Source of the DNA: Rhizobium mongolense USDA 1844
GTDB taxonomy: Bacteria; Pseudomonadota; Alphaproteobacteria; Rhizobiales; Rhizobiaceae
NCBI RefSeq assembly: GCF_000419765.1
Contig: NZ_ATTQ01000012.1
Coordinates: 124,001-188,000, forward strand
Direction of reading: 5' to 3'
DNA length: 64,000 nt
Shown here: piece by piece, positions 43,304 through 51,821 of the stretch
How the letters are laid out: each line of letters begins with the position of its first letter
Position numbering within the stretch: position 1 is the stretch's first letter
The notes under the pieces: model-generated
Told to the model about the DNA's origin: nothing
Seen by the model: only the letters and a program-made list of their open reading frames with translations
Database searches by the model: none
Translations under genes and position numbers: made by a program

Positions 43304-44425
43304 ATGAAGAAATCTCTTCTGTCGGCGGTGGCACTGACGGCGATGCTCGCCTTCAGCGGCAACGCCTGGGCCGACATTCTCATTGGCGTCGGCGGTCCTC
43401 TGACTGGCCCGAACGCTGCGTTCGGCGCTCAGCTTCAGAAGGGTGCCGAGCAGGCAGTCGCTGATATCAACGCCGCAGGCGGCATCAACGGCGAGCAGAT
43501 CAAGCTCGAACTCGGTGACGACGTCTCCGACCCGAAGCAGGGCATCTCGGTCGCCAACAAGTTCGTCGCTGACGGCGTGAAGTTCGTAATCGGCCACTTC
43601 AACTCGGGCGTTTCGATCCCCGCGTCTGAAGTCTATGCTGAAAACGGCATCCTCGAAATCACCCCGGCTGCAACGAACCCGGTGTTCACCGAGCGCGGCC
43701 TGTGGAACACATTCCGTACCTGCGGTCGTGACGACCAGCAGGGCGCGATTGCCGGTAAGTATCTTGCCGATCATTTCAAGGACGCCAAGATCGCTGTCGT
43801 TCACGACAAGACACCTTACGGTCAGGGTCTTGCCGACGAGACCAAGAAGTCTCTGAACGCTGCTGGCGTCACCGAAGCCATGTATGAAGGCATCAATGTC
43901 GGCGACAAGGACTTCTCCGCCCTCATCGCAAAGATGAAGGAAGCCGGCGTCTCGATCATCTATTGGGGTGGTCTGCACACCGAAGCCGGTCTCATCATCC
44001 GTCAGGCTGCCGACCAGGGCCTGAAGGCAACGCTCGTTTCTGGCGACGGTATCGTCTCGAACGAACTTGCTTCTATCGCTGGCGACGCAGTTGCCGGTAC
44101 GCTGAATACCTTCGGCCCGGATCCGACGCTCAACCCGGCCAACAAGGAACTCGTTGAGAAGTTCAAGGCTGCCGGCTTCAACCCGGAAGCTTATACTCTC
44201 TATTCCTACGCTGCCATGCAGGCGATCGCCGGTGCTGCCAAGGCGGCTGGTTCGACTGATGCGGAAGCTGTCGCAACCGCGATGAAGGAAAAGGGTCCGT
44301 TCCCGACCGTTCTCGGCGACATCTCCTTCGACGAAAAGGGTGACCCGAAGATTCCGGGCTACATCATGTACGAATGGAAGAAGGGTCCGGACGGCAAGTA
44401 CAGCTACTTCCCGCAGGGTATGTAA
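43304..44425 (+). CDS. livK: Branched-chain amino acid ABC transporter periplasmic binding protein
   Basis: The 373-residue precursor has a clear signal peptide (MKKSLLSAVALTAMLAFSGN, cleaved after AWA at about 23) and the two-lobed type I periplasmic binding fold: GVGGPLTGPNAAFGAQLQKG, then FVIGHFNSGVSIPASEVYAE with the Ser/Ala positions that hold the amino-acid carboxylate. The C-terminal ends IPGYIMYEWKKGPDGKYSYF. It captures Leu/Ile/Val-type amino acids for the LivHMGF transporter. It is separated from the operon by 120 bp and may have its own promoter, as binding proteins are made in excess. Confidence 0.94.
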   Translation: MKKSLLSAVALTAMLAFSGNAWADILIGVGGPLTGPNAAFGAQLQKGAEQAVADINAAGGINGEQIKLELGDDVSDPKQGISVANKFVADGVKFVIGHFNSGVSIPASEVYAENGILEITPAATNPVFTERGLWNTFRTCGRDDQQGAIAGKYLADHFKDAKIAVVHDKTPYGQGLADETKKSLNAAGVTEAMYEGINVGDKDFSALIAKMKEAGVSIIYWGGLHTEAGLIIRQAADQGLKATLVSGDGIVSNELASIAGDAVAGTLNTFGPDPTLNPANKELVEKFKAAGFNPEAYTLYSYAAMQAIAGAAKAAGSTDAEAVATAMKEKGPFPTVLGDISFDEKGDPKIPGYIMYEWKKGPDGKYSYFPQGM

Positions 44426-44456
44426 GCTTCGCTTGCACGGTCCAGTACCGTTTACG

Positions 44457-44489
44457 GAAGCCCGGTCTTGACCGGGCTTCTTTCTTTTT
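44457..44489 (+). terminator. Rho-independent terminator of the liv operon
   Basis: A 10-bp perfect stem (44457-44466 with 44471-44480) with a 4-base loop is followed by TTTCTTTTT, 32 bp after the binding-protein stop. Confidence 0.92.
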
Positions 44490-44560
44490 CGACAGGCGTT
44501 TCAATTCTTGCGGTCATCCTCTAGTTCTTTGAGGCGTAGAATTTTGAGACGGAAGCACCA

Positions 44561-45529
44561 ATGTCCCGACCGCGCATCCTCGTCACCCGCCGCTGGCCCG
44601 CCGCGGCAGAAGCCGCCCTTGCCGAACGTTTCGACGTAACCTTCAACGAGAAGGATATTCCGCTTGGTCTCGACCAAATGCGGCAGGCGATGGCAGCCTA
44701 TGATGCGGTCCTTCCCACCGTTTCCGACAAGCTGCCTGCCAGCGTTTTCGAAGGCGATATCCGCACGAAAATTCTCGGAAATTTCGGCGTGGGCTACAAT
44801 CACATCGAGATCGCCGCCGCCAAGGCGAAAGGTATCTTGGTCACCAATACGCCCGGCGTCCTCACCGACTGCACTGCGGACATTGCAATGCTGCTCCTGC
44901 TCGCCGTTGCCCGCCGGGGCGGGGAGGGCGAGCGCCAGCTTCGCGACGGCGCGTGGAAGGGCTGGTGCCCGACGCATATGATCGGCACAAAGGTAGCCGG
45001 CAAGACGGTCGGGATCATCGGATTCGGCCGTATCGGTAGGGCCTTTGCGCAGCGCTGCCATTCCGGCTTCGGGATGGACGTCGTCTTCTACAATCGCTCG
45101 ACGATCGATGCCGCGGAGGCTGCGCGCTATGGGGCTCGCCAGCTGGCGACGATGGAGGAGGTGCTGGCCGCGTCCGATTTCGTTTCGCTCCATTGCCCCG
45201 GCGGTGCGGAGAACCGGCATCTGATGAATGCAGCGCGCTTTGCGGCGATGAAGCCAGGCGCGTTCCTGATCAATACGGCGCGCGGCGACGTGGTCGACGA
45301 GGCGGCACTGATCAGCGCCCTTCAGATCGGCAGCATCCGCGGCGCGGGGCTCGACGTCTACGAAGCGGAGCCGCAGGTGCCGGAAAAGCTGAAGTCGATG
45401 GAGAATGTCGTCCTGCTGCCGCATCTCGGCAGCGCGACGGAGGAGACCCGAACAGCCATGGGCATGAAGGTGGTGGAAAACATCACCGCCTTTTTCGACG
45501 GGCGTGAGCCGCCCGATCGCGTCGTTTGA
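44561..45529 (+). CDS. D-2-hydroxyacid dehydrogenase, glyoxylate/hydroxypyruvate reductase type
   Basis: The 322-residue NAD(P)-dependent enzyme has the catalytic Arg in LINTARGDVVDE, the Glu in DVYEAEPQVP and the His in LLPHLGSATEETR. The cofactor motif is VGIIGFGRIGRAFAQRC, and the Asn-Arg following (VVFYNRSTI) suggests NADP preference. N-terminal GNFGVGYNHIEIAAAKAKGI is characteristic of glyoxylate reductase/D-glycerate dehydrogenase. It is preceded by the liv terminator, so it has its own promoter. Confidence 0.88.
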   Translation: MSRPRILVTRRWPAAAEAALAERFDVTFNEKDIPLGLDQMRQAMAAYDAVLPTVSDKLPASVFEGDIRTKILGNFGVGYNHIEIAAAKAKGILVTNTPGVLTDCTADIAMLLLLAVARRGGEGERQLRDGAWKGWCPTHMIGTKVAGKTVGIIGFGRIGRAFAQRCHSGFGMDVVFYNRSTIDAAEAARYGARQLATMEEVLAASDFVSLHCPGGAENRHLMNAARFAAMKPGAFLINTARGDVVDEAALISALQIGSIRGAGLDVYEAEPQVPEKLKSMENVVLLPHLGSATEETRTAMGMKVVENITAFFDGREPPDRVV

Positions 45530-45555
45530 TTTCGTTCCTTTTGGCGCAGGATGAC

Positions 45556-46740
45556 CTATCGCGAGAGCTGACGATCGGGCTCGCTTGCTGCAATCTTCCT
45601 GCCATGACCGCTCAAGCCGAACAGGACACGTGCCGGGCCAGGCAGGAGGTCGACACAGACGGCCAACAGCACCGAAAGCAGGATAGTGGCGGCCGTAACG
45701 ATCGAATAGCTCACGGCGACCGGCATATCGAGCGGTAGGACATAGTACAGGGCGGCTACCGTTACGGTTTGATGGACGATGTACAGCGGGAATACCAGCC
45801 GGTTCATCGCAGCAAGCTTTTCGCTGGGCTGATTGAAGTGACGAGCCGCAAATCCAACGAGCGTCAGGATCATGCTCCAGGCCAGCAAGAAGATCCCTGC
45901 CTTGAATAGCGGCGTATTTTGCGCGTAGCTGCCGATCGCCTGGTCCTCCGGCACCATCCAGGCGTAGCGATAGAGCAGCCCGCTTGTCACCAAAGCGATC
46001 GCTGCACTGACGAAGCGCCGGCCGACGATCGTTTCGATTAGCACACTGTGATAGCGGGCCATGAGAAAGCCCAGTCCGAACCAGCTTGCCCAAACGGCAA
46101 ACCACGCGCCGTCATTGTAAAGGGCGTTCGTTTGCTTCGGAAAGAAAGGTGAAAGCGCGAGGTTTAGTGCGAGCGGCAGCAGGAAGAAGAGGTAGATGAA
46201 GCCGGTTTTCGAAGTGCGTTCGAACCAGGCTGCGATCTTGTTTCCGGGCTGGACCAGATATCCGAAGATGGGATAGCAGATCACTGACATGACCAACAGA
46301 TAGGCGACGAACCACATATGCGCCCAGGTGAAGTTGCCCTTGGGATAGCGGCCTTCGGTGAAGTAGCGGGTCGTCCAGAATTCGAGAAGTGAACCCTGAT
46401 AGCCGTTCTCGTACATTCGTTCGTACCACACCTGCGGCACAACGATCACTGCCATAGCAAAGAGGAGGGGTATCAGCAGACGAAACGTGCGCTTGCGCAG
46501 GAAGGACAGGCTGGCTGCCGAGCCGAAGGTAAAGGCCGCTCCCATGCCCGAGACGAAAAATAATAGCGCAAGCCGCCAAGCGCGCGGGAAGTCCATGACC
46601 AGCGAAAGCGTGGTGCTTGTCTTGTCGCTGTGGATCAGCCAGTTGATGTCGGGCAGGAAGGACGCCGACGAATGGTAGACAAGCAGAATCGCGAAGGCGA
46701 AGATCCTCAGCCGATCCACATAGTAAAGCCTGCTTTTCAT
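45556..46740 (-). CDS. Membrane-bound acyltransferase (acyltransferase-3 family)
   Basis: A 394-residue protein with about ten membrane segments. The N-terminal VDRLRIFAFAILLVYHSSA contains the conserved Arg and catalytic His of the family, and the loop WTTRYFTEGRYPKGNFTWAHMWFVAYLL is typical of glucan or surface-polysaccharide acyltransferases such as OpgC-type proteins. It probably adds acetyl or succinyl groups to a cell-surface or periplasmic glucan; the substrate is unknown. Convergent with the dehydrogenase gene, 26 bp apart. Confidence 0.83.
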   Translation of the reverse strand: MKSRLYYVDRLRIFAFAILLVYHSSASFLPDINWLIHSDKTSTTLSLVMDFPRAWRLALLFFVSGMGAAFTFGSAASLSFLRKRTFRLLIPLLFAMAVIVVPQVWYERMYENGYQGSLLEFWTTRYFTEGRYPKGNFTWAHMWFVAYLLVMSVICYPIFGYLVQPGNKIAAWFERTSKTGFIYLFFLLPLALNLALSPFFPKQTNALYNDGAWFAVWASWFGLGFLMARYHSVLIETIVGRRFVSAAIALVTSGLLYRYAWMVPEDQAIGSYAQNTPLFKAGIFLLAWSMILTLVGFAARHFNQPSEKLAAMNRLVFPLYIVHQTVTVAALYYVLPLDMPVAVSYSIVTAATILLSVLLAVCVDLLPGPARVLFGLSGHGRKIAASEPDRQLSR

Positions 46741-46879
46741 GCCCGCCGCCTGCCGCTCAATCGCCTAAGGTGCCTTTTGCATAAGCGCAAAGGATTTAAG
46801 GATCGCTGCCTAAGCTTGGTAAAAATATTCCTCCTTCCGGACTGCGCGGATCCCCAGCCACTGAAGAAATGCGTGCCAA

Positions 46880-47305
46880 TCAGGCACTGCCGGCCGGCAG
46901 GTTCAGTTCGAAAAGCAGTTCGTTGTCCTTCTCGCCAATCAGTTCCCAGCCAGCTAGACGATAGAGCTTCTCGGCTCTTGTTCCCGGGTCTGTTGTCAGC
47001 CAGATGCGATCATGGCCTGCATCCTTCAGGACCGAACAGGCGCTGGCAAGAAGGGCCGTTCCGATACCGCGCTTTGCGTAAGCATCATCGACAAACAGTG
47101 CCCAGATGTTGCCGTTGCGCGGGTCGCCGGCGGAAAAGCCTTGGACATCGCCATCCTGTTCCCAGACGAATATTCCCGGGTTTGCAATAAACCAGCGCAG
47201 ATCGTCGAGTGTAATCTTGCCGGGATCGGATAGCCTGTTTTCACGAACGCTGTTTCGGATTTCCACGATGCGTGCGATATCCCGTTCTTTCGCCCTCCGG
47301 ATCAA
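46880..47305 (-). CDS. GNAT-family acetyltransferase
   Basis: A 141-residue single GNAT domain: AKERDIARIVEIRNSVREN opens it, and the acetyl-CoA motif is FVDDAYAKRGIGTALLASA. The C-terminal AGWELIGEKDNELLFEL completes the fold. The start must be TTG 47305 (GGAG is four bases away), because no ATG precedes it in frame before the regulator gene ends at 47348. Acceptor unknown. It follows the response-regulator gene by 42 bp and could be co-transcribed with the sensor-regulator pair. Confidence 0.8.
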   Translation of the reverse strand: MIRRAKERDIARIVEIRNSVRENRLSDPGKITLDDLRWFIANPGIFVWEQDGDVQGFSAGDPRNGNIWALFVDDAYAKRGIGTALLASACSVLKDAGHDRIWLTTDPGTRAEKLYRLAGWELIGEKDNELLFELNLPAGSA

Positions 47306-47347
47306 TATCTCCAGCCTTTGCCGTGTCGGGATCTCGTGCCCAGACGC

Positions 47348-48265
47348 TCATATCTCATGCAGCACATGCGCCGCCTTAACCGCAGCCGAGGCCCGGTTTT
47401 CGACGCCAAGCTTCACGTAGATCTGCTCCAGGTGCTTGTTCACCGTGCGTGCCGACAATCCCAAAATTTCACCGATATCGCGGTTCGCCTTGCCCTTGGC
47501 GATCCAGAGCAGCACCTCGGATTCTCTCTGGGTCAGGGAGAAATGCTGGCGAAGCACGGCGTCGTCGCTGCGTTGATTGGCGGCGGTCAGGCGGAAGAGA
47601 TATTCGTCGGGTCCGATGGTTCCAAGGAAACCGAGTTGAAGCGTTGCCTGGCCCGCGTTCGCAATGGAGATGACGGCATCGCGCCCGGCTGCCGCGCGCA
47701 TTTTCATCCACTCGGCAATGTGATTGGTGACGATGTCCATACCGTCGTCACTGCCCATCGCTGCATTGACGAGGCGAGTTGCCTGCGGCGTCGACCAGTG
47801 AACGGCACCGTCGCCTTTGACGGCAAGCAGGTGACGTCCAGCAGCGTCAAGGGCCACGCGGGCGCTTTGCGCCGAACGCGCGTTGCGTAGATGCACCCGA
47901 ATGCGGGCGCGAAGCTCATCGATATTGATCGGCTTGGTCAGATAGTCGACGCCGCCGGATTCCAGCGCGTGGACGACGTGTTCGGTTTCGGTGAGACCGG
48001 TCATGAAGATCACCGGCACCTGGCTGACGGCCGCATTGGCCTTCAGCTTGCGGCAGGTCTCGAAGCCATCCATCGAAGGCATGACCGCATCGAGCAGGAT
48101 CAGATCCGGCGTGATGCGCTCGACGATGTTCAAGGCCGCGGAGCCCGAGGTTGCGATCAGCACGGAAAAACCGGACTGCTCCAACGCATCGGTCAAGAAG
48201 CCCAGCGCCTCGGGGGAGTCGTCGACCAGCAGAACAATATCGCGGGGGAGGGCCGGTTCAGCCAA
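47348..48265 (-). CDS. Response regulator, receiver plus LuxR/FixJ-type helix-turn-helix
   Basis: A 305-residue regulator: receiver at about 8-127 with D59 in LILLDAVMPSMDG and K111 in YLTKPINIDEL, a middle segment (about 140-235) that resembles a small sensory linker, and a C-terminal LuxR domain (about 240-305: LTQRESEVLLWIAKGKANRDI). The gene starts within the 3' end of the NCS1-permease kinase gene (8-bp overlap), so the two are translationally coupled and almost certainly a cognate pair. The layout copies CrbS/CrbR-type transporter-kinase and LuxR-regulator systems. Targets are unknown. Confidence 0.9.
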   Translation of the reverse strand: MAEPALPRDIVLLVDDSPEALGFLTDALEQSGFSVLIATSGSAALNIVERITPDLILLDAVMPSMDGFETCRKLKANAAVSQVPVIFMTGLTETEHVVHALESGGVDYLTKPINIDELRARIRVHLRNARSAQSARVALDAAGRHLLAVKGDGAVHWSTPQATRLVNAAMGSDDGMDIVTNHIAEWMKMRAAAGRDAVISIANAGQATLQLGFLGTIGPDEYLFRLTAANQRSDDAVLRQHFSLTQRESEVLLWIAKGKANRDIGEILGLSARTVNKHLEQIYVKLGVENRASAAVKAAHVLHEI

Positions 48266-51200
48266 TGGTTTCTACCTTTTCGTCGAAGCCGTGCAGGAAA
48301 GTCATGAAGCCGGCGAGATCGAAGGCGGCGACATAAGTGCGGAGTTCATCCGTAAATGGCTGATTTGCCTCCACCTTGGCAAGATCTGCGAGCTTGGCTT
48401 CGATCCCGCGGATGTAGCCGATCTCGCCGAGGCGGAGCAATTCCTCGATATGCGCGGAACCGGGGCTTTTCATCGGCGGCTGAGCCACGGGAACGGTTGC
48501 CTGGGCGGCGTCGGCATAAATCCACTTCAGGCCAAGATGCAGCGCCAGCTTGTCGCGAAGCTGCTTGATATCGACCGGCTTGCCGATTGCATCGCTGTGG
48601 CTGCCGTCGCTGTCGGCGGCGGCTGCGGCGTCTCCGATATTGGCGGAGAGCATGACGATCGGGGAGGTCTGGCCGGTTTCGCGCAGACGCGATACGAGTT
48701 GCCAGCCGTTCATGCCGGGCATCGAAATATCGACGAGGAAGAGATCCGGCTGGATGCCTTCGATCAGGGTGAGGCAGTCGGGGCCGTTGCCCGCCGTCAG
48801 CATGACGAAATCGAGCGGCACCAGGATTTCCCGCATCATCTCGCGATGATCTTCGTTGTCGTCGACGACGACGATCGTCCGACGCGGGCCGTCATAGCCG
48901 ACGATCTTCTTTTCCTGGGGCGGCGCGATCATTTCGCGCATCACGGCAAATAGCATCAGGCGAACGCGGAAGGTCGAACCCTTGTCCTTCTCGCTGCTGA
49001 CGGCGATTTCGCCGCCGAGCGTGTTGGTGAGGAGTTGCGTAATCGTCAGGCCTAATCCAAGCCCCGGCATGGGGCGGATGCTATCGGCCTCACCCCGCTG
49101 GAACGGCTCGTAGATGCGGCTTAGGTCCTTTTCGGCAATGCCGCGACCGGTGTCGGAAACGGTGAAGGTCGCGACCTGGCTGCGATAGCCGACATCGAAG
49201 GTCACGCTCCCCTCGTCGGTAAACTTGATGGCGTTCGAAAGCAGATTGACGAGGATTTGGCGCAAGCGTTTCTCGTCGGTGCGGACGAACTGCGGCAGAG
49301 ACTGAGAGCGGTCATGCCTGAAAGCAAGACCCTTCGCCTGCGCCTGCGGGCGGAACATGTCGACGATCTGGTCGAGGAAATCGTGGATGTTGATTTCATT
49401 CGAATAGACCTGCAGGCGGCCCGCCTCGATCTTGGAAATGTCCAGCAAACCGTCGATCAGGCCGGAAAGATGCTCGGCGCTGCGGCGGATGACCTTGATG
49501 GATGACTGGCGCGGCGCAGGGATGGTCTCGTCTCGCTCCAGAATCTGGGCGTAGCCGAGCACTGCGTTGAGCGGCGTACGCAGCTCATGGCTCAAGCCCA
49601 CGACATAGCGGCTTTTCGCCCTGTTCGCGGCTTCTGCCGCCTCCTTGGCATTCTGAAGCGCTGCGTCGGTCTTTTTATGCGCGGCGATTTCCCTCAGCAG
49701 CAGAGTATTTTGACGCGAAGATTCCTCTTCGGCGACGACGCGGCTGTCATGCGCCAGCACGTAGAACCAGCAGACGACGCCGGCGATGACGGAGAAGACG
49801 AAGAAGACGATGAGGATCGTGCCGTTGACGACCTCCGCCGTTTCCGGAGAGGCCGAGGCGACCTGATGGGCAATCATCGCAAGGATTGCGCCGACCGCTG
49901 TCAGGGCCAGAACCACGGCGATGCCGTAACGTCCGAGGCGGGTCGACAATTTCTCGATCACCGTCTCCGGCAGCAAGGCCTTGGCGACGGTGCCCACCTG
50001 CGTGTTGAAACGCGCCTTCGGCTTGCACATGTCATGGCAGCGGCTGTCGAGCGAGCAGCAGAGCGAGCAAATCGGCGCTGCATAGGCCGGGCACCAGGCC
50101 ATGTCCTCCGGCTCGAACGGATGTTCGCAGACGGAGCAGGTGATGTTCGTCAGGTTCTTCCAGCTGTGACGCGGTTTGCGCGCCAGATAGAACTTGCCCT
50201 TCGTCGCCCAGGCGATCAGCGGCGAGGCTGTGAGCGCGATCACCAGGGTGATGTAAGGTGCAAGCGAAGCGGCGATTGCGCCGAAGGCGCCGAAATGCGC
50301 AATCAGCGCCATCGTCGCGGAAAGACCCATGGCGCCGAGGCCGACCGGGTTGATGTCGTAGAGATGTGCGCGCTTGAACTCGATGCCGGGCGGCGCAAGA
50401 CCGAGCGGCTTGTTGATGAAGAGATCAGCCGAAATCGTGCAGAGCCAGGCCATGGCGATGATCGAGAATATCCCGAGCGTTTCCTCAAGCAGCCGGTAGA
50501 TGCCGAGTTCCATGAGAAGCAAGGCGATCGCCACGTTGAAGATCAGCCAGATGACGCGGCCGGGGTGGCTATGTGTCAGGCGCGAGAAAAAGTTCGACCA
50601 CGCGAGCGAGCCGGCATAGGCGTTCATCACGTTGATCTTCAACTGCGAAACGACGACGAAGGCCGCCATCAGCAGCAATGCTCCGATATGCCAGGGGATC
50701 ATGTAGCCGAAAGCGGTCAGATACATCTGCGCCGGATCGGCGGCGCGGTCGACGGGAACGCCGGCACTTAACGTCAGCACGACGAGAAAGGAGCCGGCAA
50801 GCAACTTCGGTGCGCCGATGATCACCCAGCCGGGGCCGGCCAGAAAGACCGCGAGCCGATGACGCAATTTGCGCTGCCCGTCCGGCGGCAGGAAGCGGAG
50901 AAAGTCCGCCTGTTCGCCGATCTGGGACATGAGGGCAAGGATCACGGCCGAAGCGGCGCCGAACTCCATCAGGTTGAAATCCGCGATTGTACCCGGCGGG
51001 CCTGAAGCGTGGCGAATGCCGGCGAAGGCGCGCCAGAGATCGAATTTTTCCCAGTCCAGGAGCGCGATGAAGATGAAGGGAAGGATATTGAGCACGATCC
51101 AGAAGGGCTGGGTGACGAGCTGGAACCTGCTGATCAGCTTGACGCCGTAGGTCACCAGCGGGATCACCATGACGGCGCTGACGATGTAGCCGATCCAGAG

Positions 51201-51644
51201 CGGGATGCCGAGCGTCAGTTCCAGCGCGCCGGACATGATCGAAGCTTCGATCGCAAAGAGCATGAAGGTGAAGCTGGCATAGATCAGCGAGGTGATCGTC
51301 GAGCCGATATAGCCGAAGCTTGCGCCGCGCGTCAGGAGATCGATGTCAACACCGTGCCTGATTGCATAGCGGCTGATCGGCAGGCCGATCGCGAGCATGG
51401 CGATCGAGGCGACGACGATCGCGAAGAATGCGTTGGTCGTGCCATAGGAGAGTGTGATGGCACCGCCGATGGCTTCGAGCGCGAGAAAGGAAATCGCACC
51501 GATCGCCGTCTGCGAGATGCGCTGCGAGGAAAATTGCCGGGCGCCCTTGGCGGTGAAGCGCAGCGCATAGTCTTCCAGCGTCTGGTTCGCGACCCAGCGA
51601 TTATATTCGCGTCTCACCGGAATGATGCGTTGGCGCGCTGCCAT
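48258..51644 (-). CDS. NCS1-permease / hybrid histidine kinase fusion (candidate nucleobase or ureide transceptor)
   Basis: This 1128-residue membrane protein joins five parts. Residues about 20-485 form a complete NCS1 (purine/cytosine permease) transporter fold with about 12 membrane segments, including RGASFGYIGSTITSL. Residues 503-540 hold eight Cys (C503, C506, C518, C526, C529, C530, C536, C540), a likely metal site. Two membrane segments (about 573-595, 606-630) follow. The kinase core has phospho-His H686 in GLSHELRTPLN and an ATPase domain with DTGRG and GLGLGL (about 785-897). A receiver with D972 and K1022 ends near 1037, with a 90-residue tail. NCS1 proteins carry cytosine, purines, allantoin, hydantoin or uracil. 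The adjoining urt and ure operons make a ureide or purine nitrogen signal the best guess. I know no characterised member. Confidence 0.9.
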   Translation of the reverse strand: MAARQRIIPVRREYNRWVANQTLEDYALRFTAKGARQFSSQRISQTAIGAISFLALEAIGGAITLSYGTTNAFFAIVVASIAMLAIGLPISRYAIRHGVDIDLLTRGASFGYIGSTITSLIYASFTFMLFAIEASIMSGALELTLGIPLWIGYIVSAVMVIPLVTYGVKLISRFQLVTQPFWIVLNILPFIFIALLDWEKFDLWRAFAGIRHASGPPGTIADFNLMEFGAASAVILALMSQIGEQADFLRFLPPDGQRKLRHRLAVFLAGPGWVIIGAPKLLAGSFLVVLTLSAGVPVDRAADPAQMYLTAFGYMIPWHIGALLLMAAFVVVSQLKINVMNAYAGSLAWSNFFSRLTHSHPGRVIWLIFNVAIALLLMELGIYRLLEETLGIFSIIAMAWLCTISADLFINKPLGLAPPGIEFKRAHLYDINPVGLGAMGLSATMALIAHFGAFGAIAASLAPYITLVIALTASPLIAWATKGKFYLARKPRHSWKNLTNITCSVCEHPFEPEDMAWCPAYAAPICSLCCSLDSRCHDMCKPKARFNTQVGTVAKALLPETVIEKLSTRLGRYGIAVVLALTAVGAILAMIAHQVASASPETAEVVNGTILIVFFVFSVIAGVVCWFYVLAHDSRVVAEEESSRQNTLLLREIAAHKKTDAALQNAKEAAEAANRAKSRYVVGLSHELRTPLNAVLGYAQILERDETIPAPRQSSIKVIRRSAEHLSGLIDGLLDISKIEAGRLQVYSNEINIHDFLDQIVDMFRPQAQAKGLAFRHDRSQSLPQFVRTDEKRLRQILVNLLSNAIKFTDEGSVTFDVGYRSQVATFTVSDTGRGIAEKDLSRIYEPFQRGEADSIRPMPGLGLGLTITQLLTNTLGGEIAVSSEKDKGSTFRVRLMLFAVMREMIAPPQEKKIVGYDGPRRTIVVVDDNEDHREMMREILVPLDFVMLTAGNGPDCLTLIEGIQPDLFLVDISMPGMNGWQLVSRLRETGQTSPIVMLSANIGDAAAAADSDGSHSDAIGKPVDIKQLRDKLALHLGLKWIYADAAQATVPVAQPPMKSPGSAHIEELLRLGEIGYIRGIEAKLADLAKVEANQPFTDELRTYVAAFDLAGFMTFLHGFDEKVETIG

Positions 51645-51688
51645 GCCTATTTTCTAGCACTCTCGATAAAATGATCATTGAATAGGCA
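51644..51688. promoter_or_regulatory. Nested inverted repeat at the start of the permease-kinase gene
   Basis: Outer arms 51644-51651 and 51681-51688 (8 bp, perfect) enclose a 10-bp perfect palindrome AATGATCATT at 51670-51679. The element overlaps the start codon of the kinase gene and lies between it and the divergent pseudogene. It could be an operator, possibly for the LuxR-type regulator encoded downstream. Confidence 0.4.
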
Positions 51689-51821
51689 GCTTTGGCAGGA
51701 ATGACGGAAAACGCAAGAGGTGCACCCGCAAGTTCACAGAACAGGCATATTTTTGAAACGCGTCTGTCACAGCCAAATCCTACCACGCCGGCATTCCTTC
51801 CTAATAATTCGGAAATCCACT

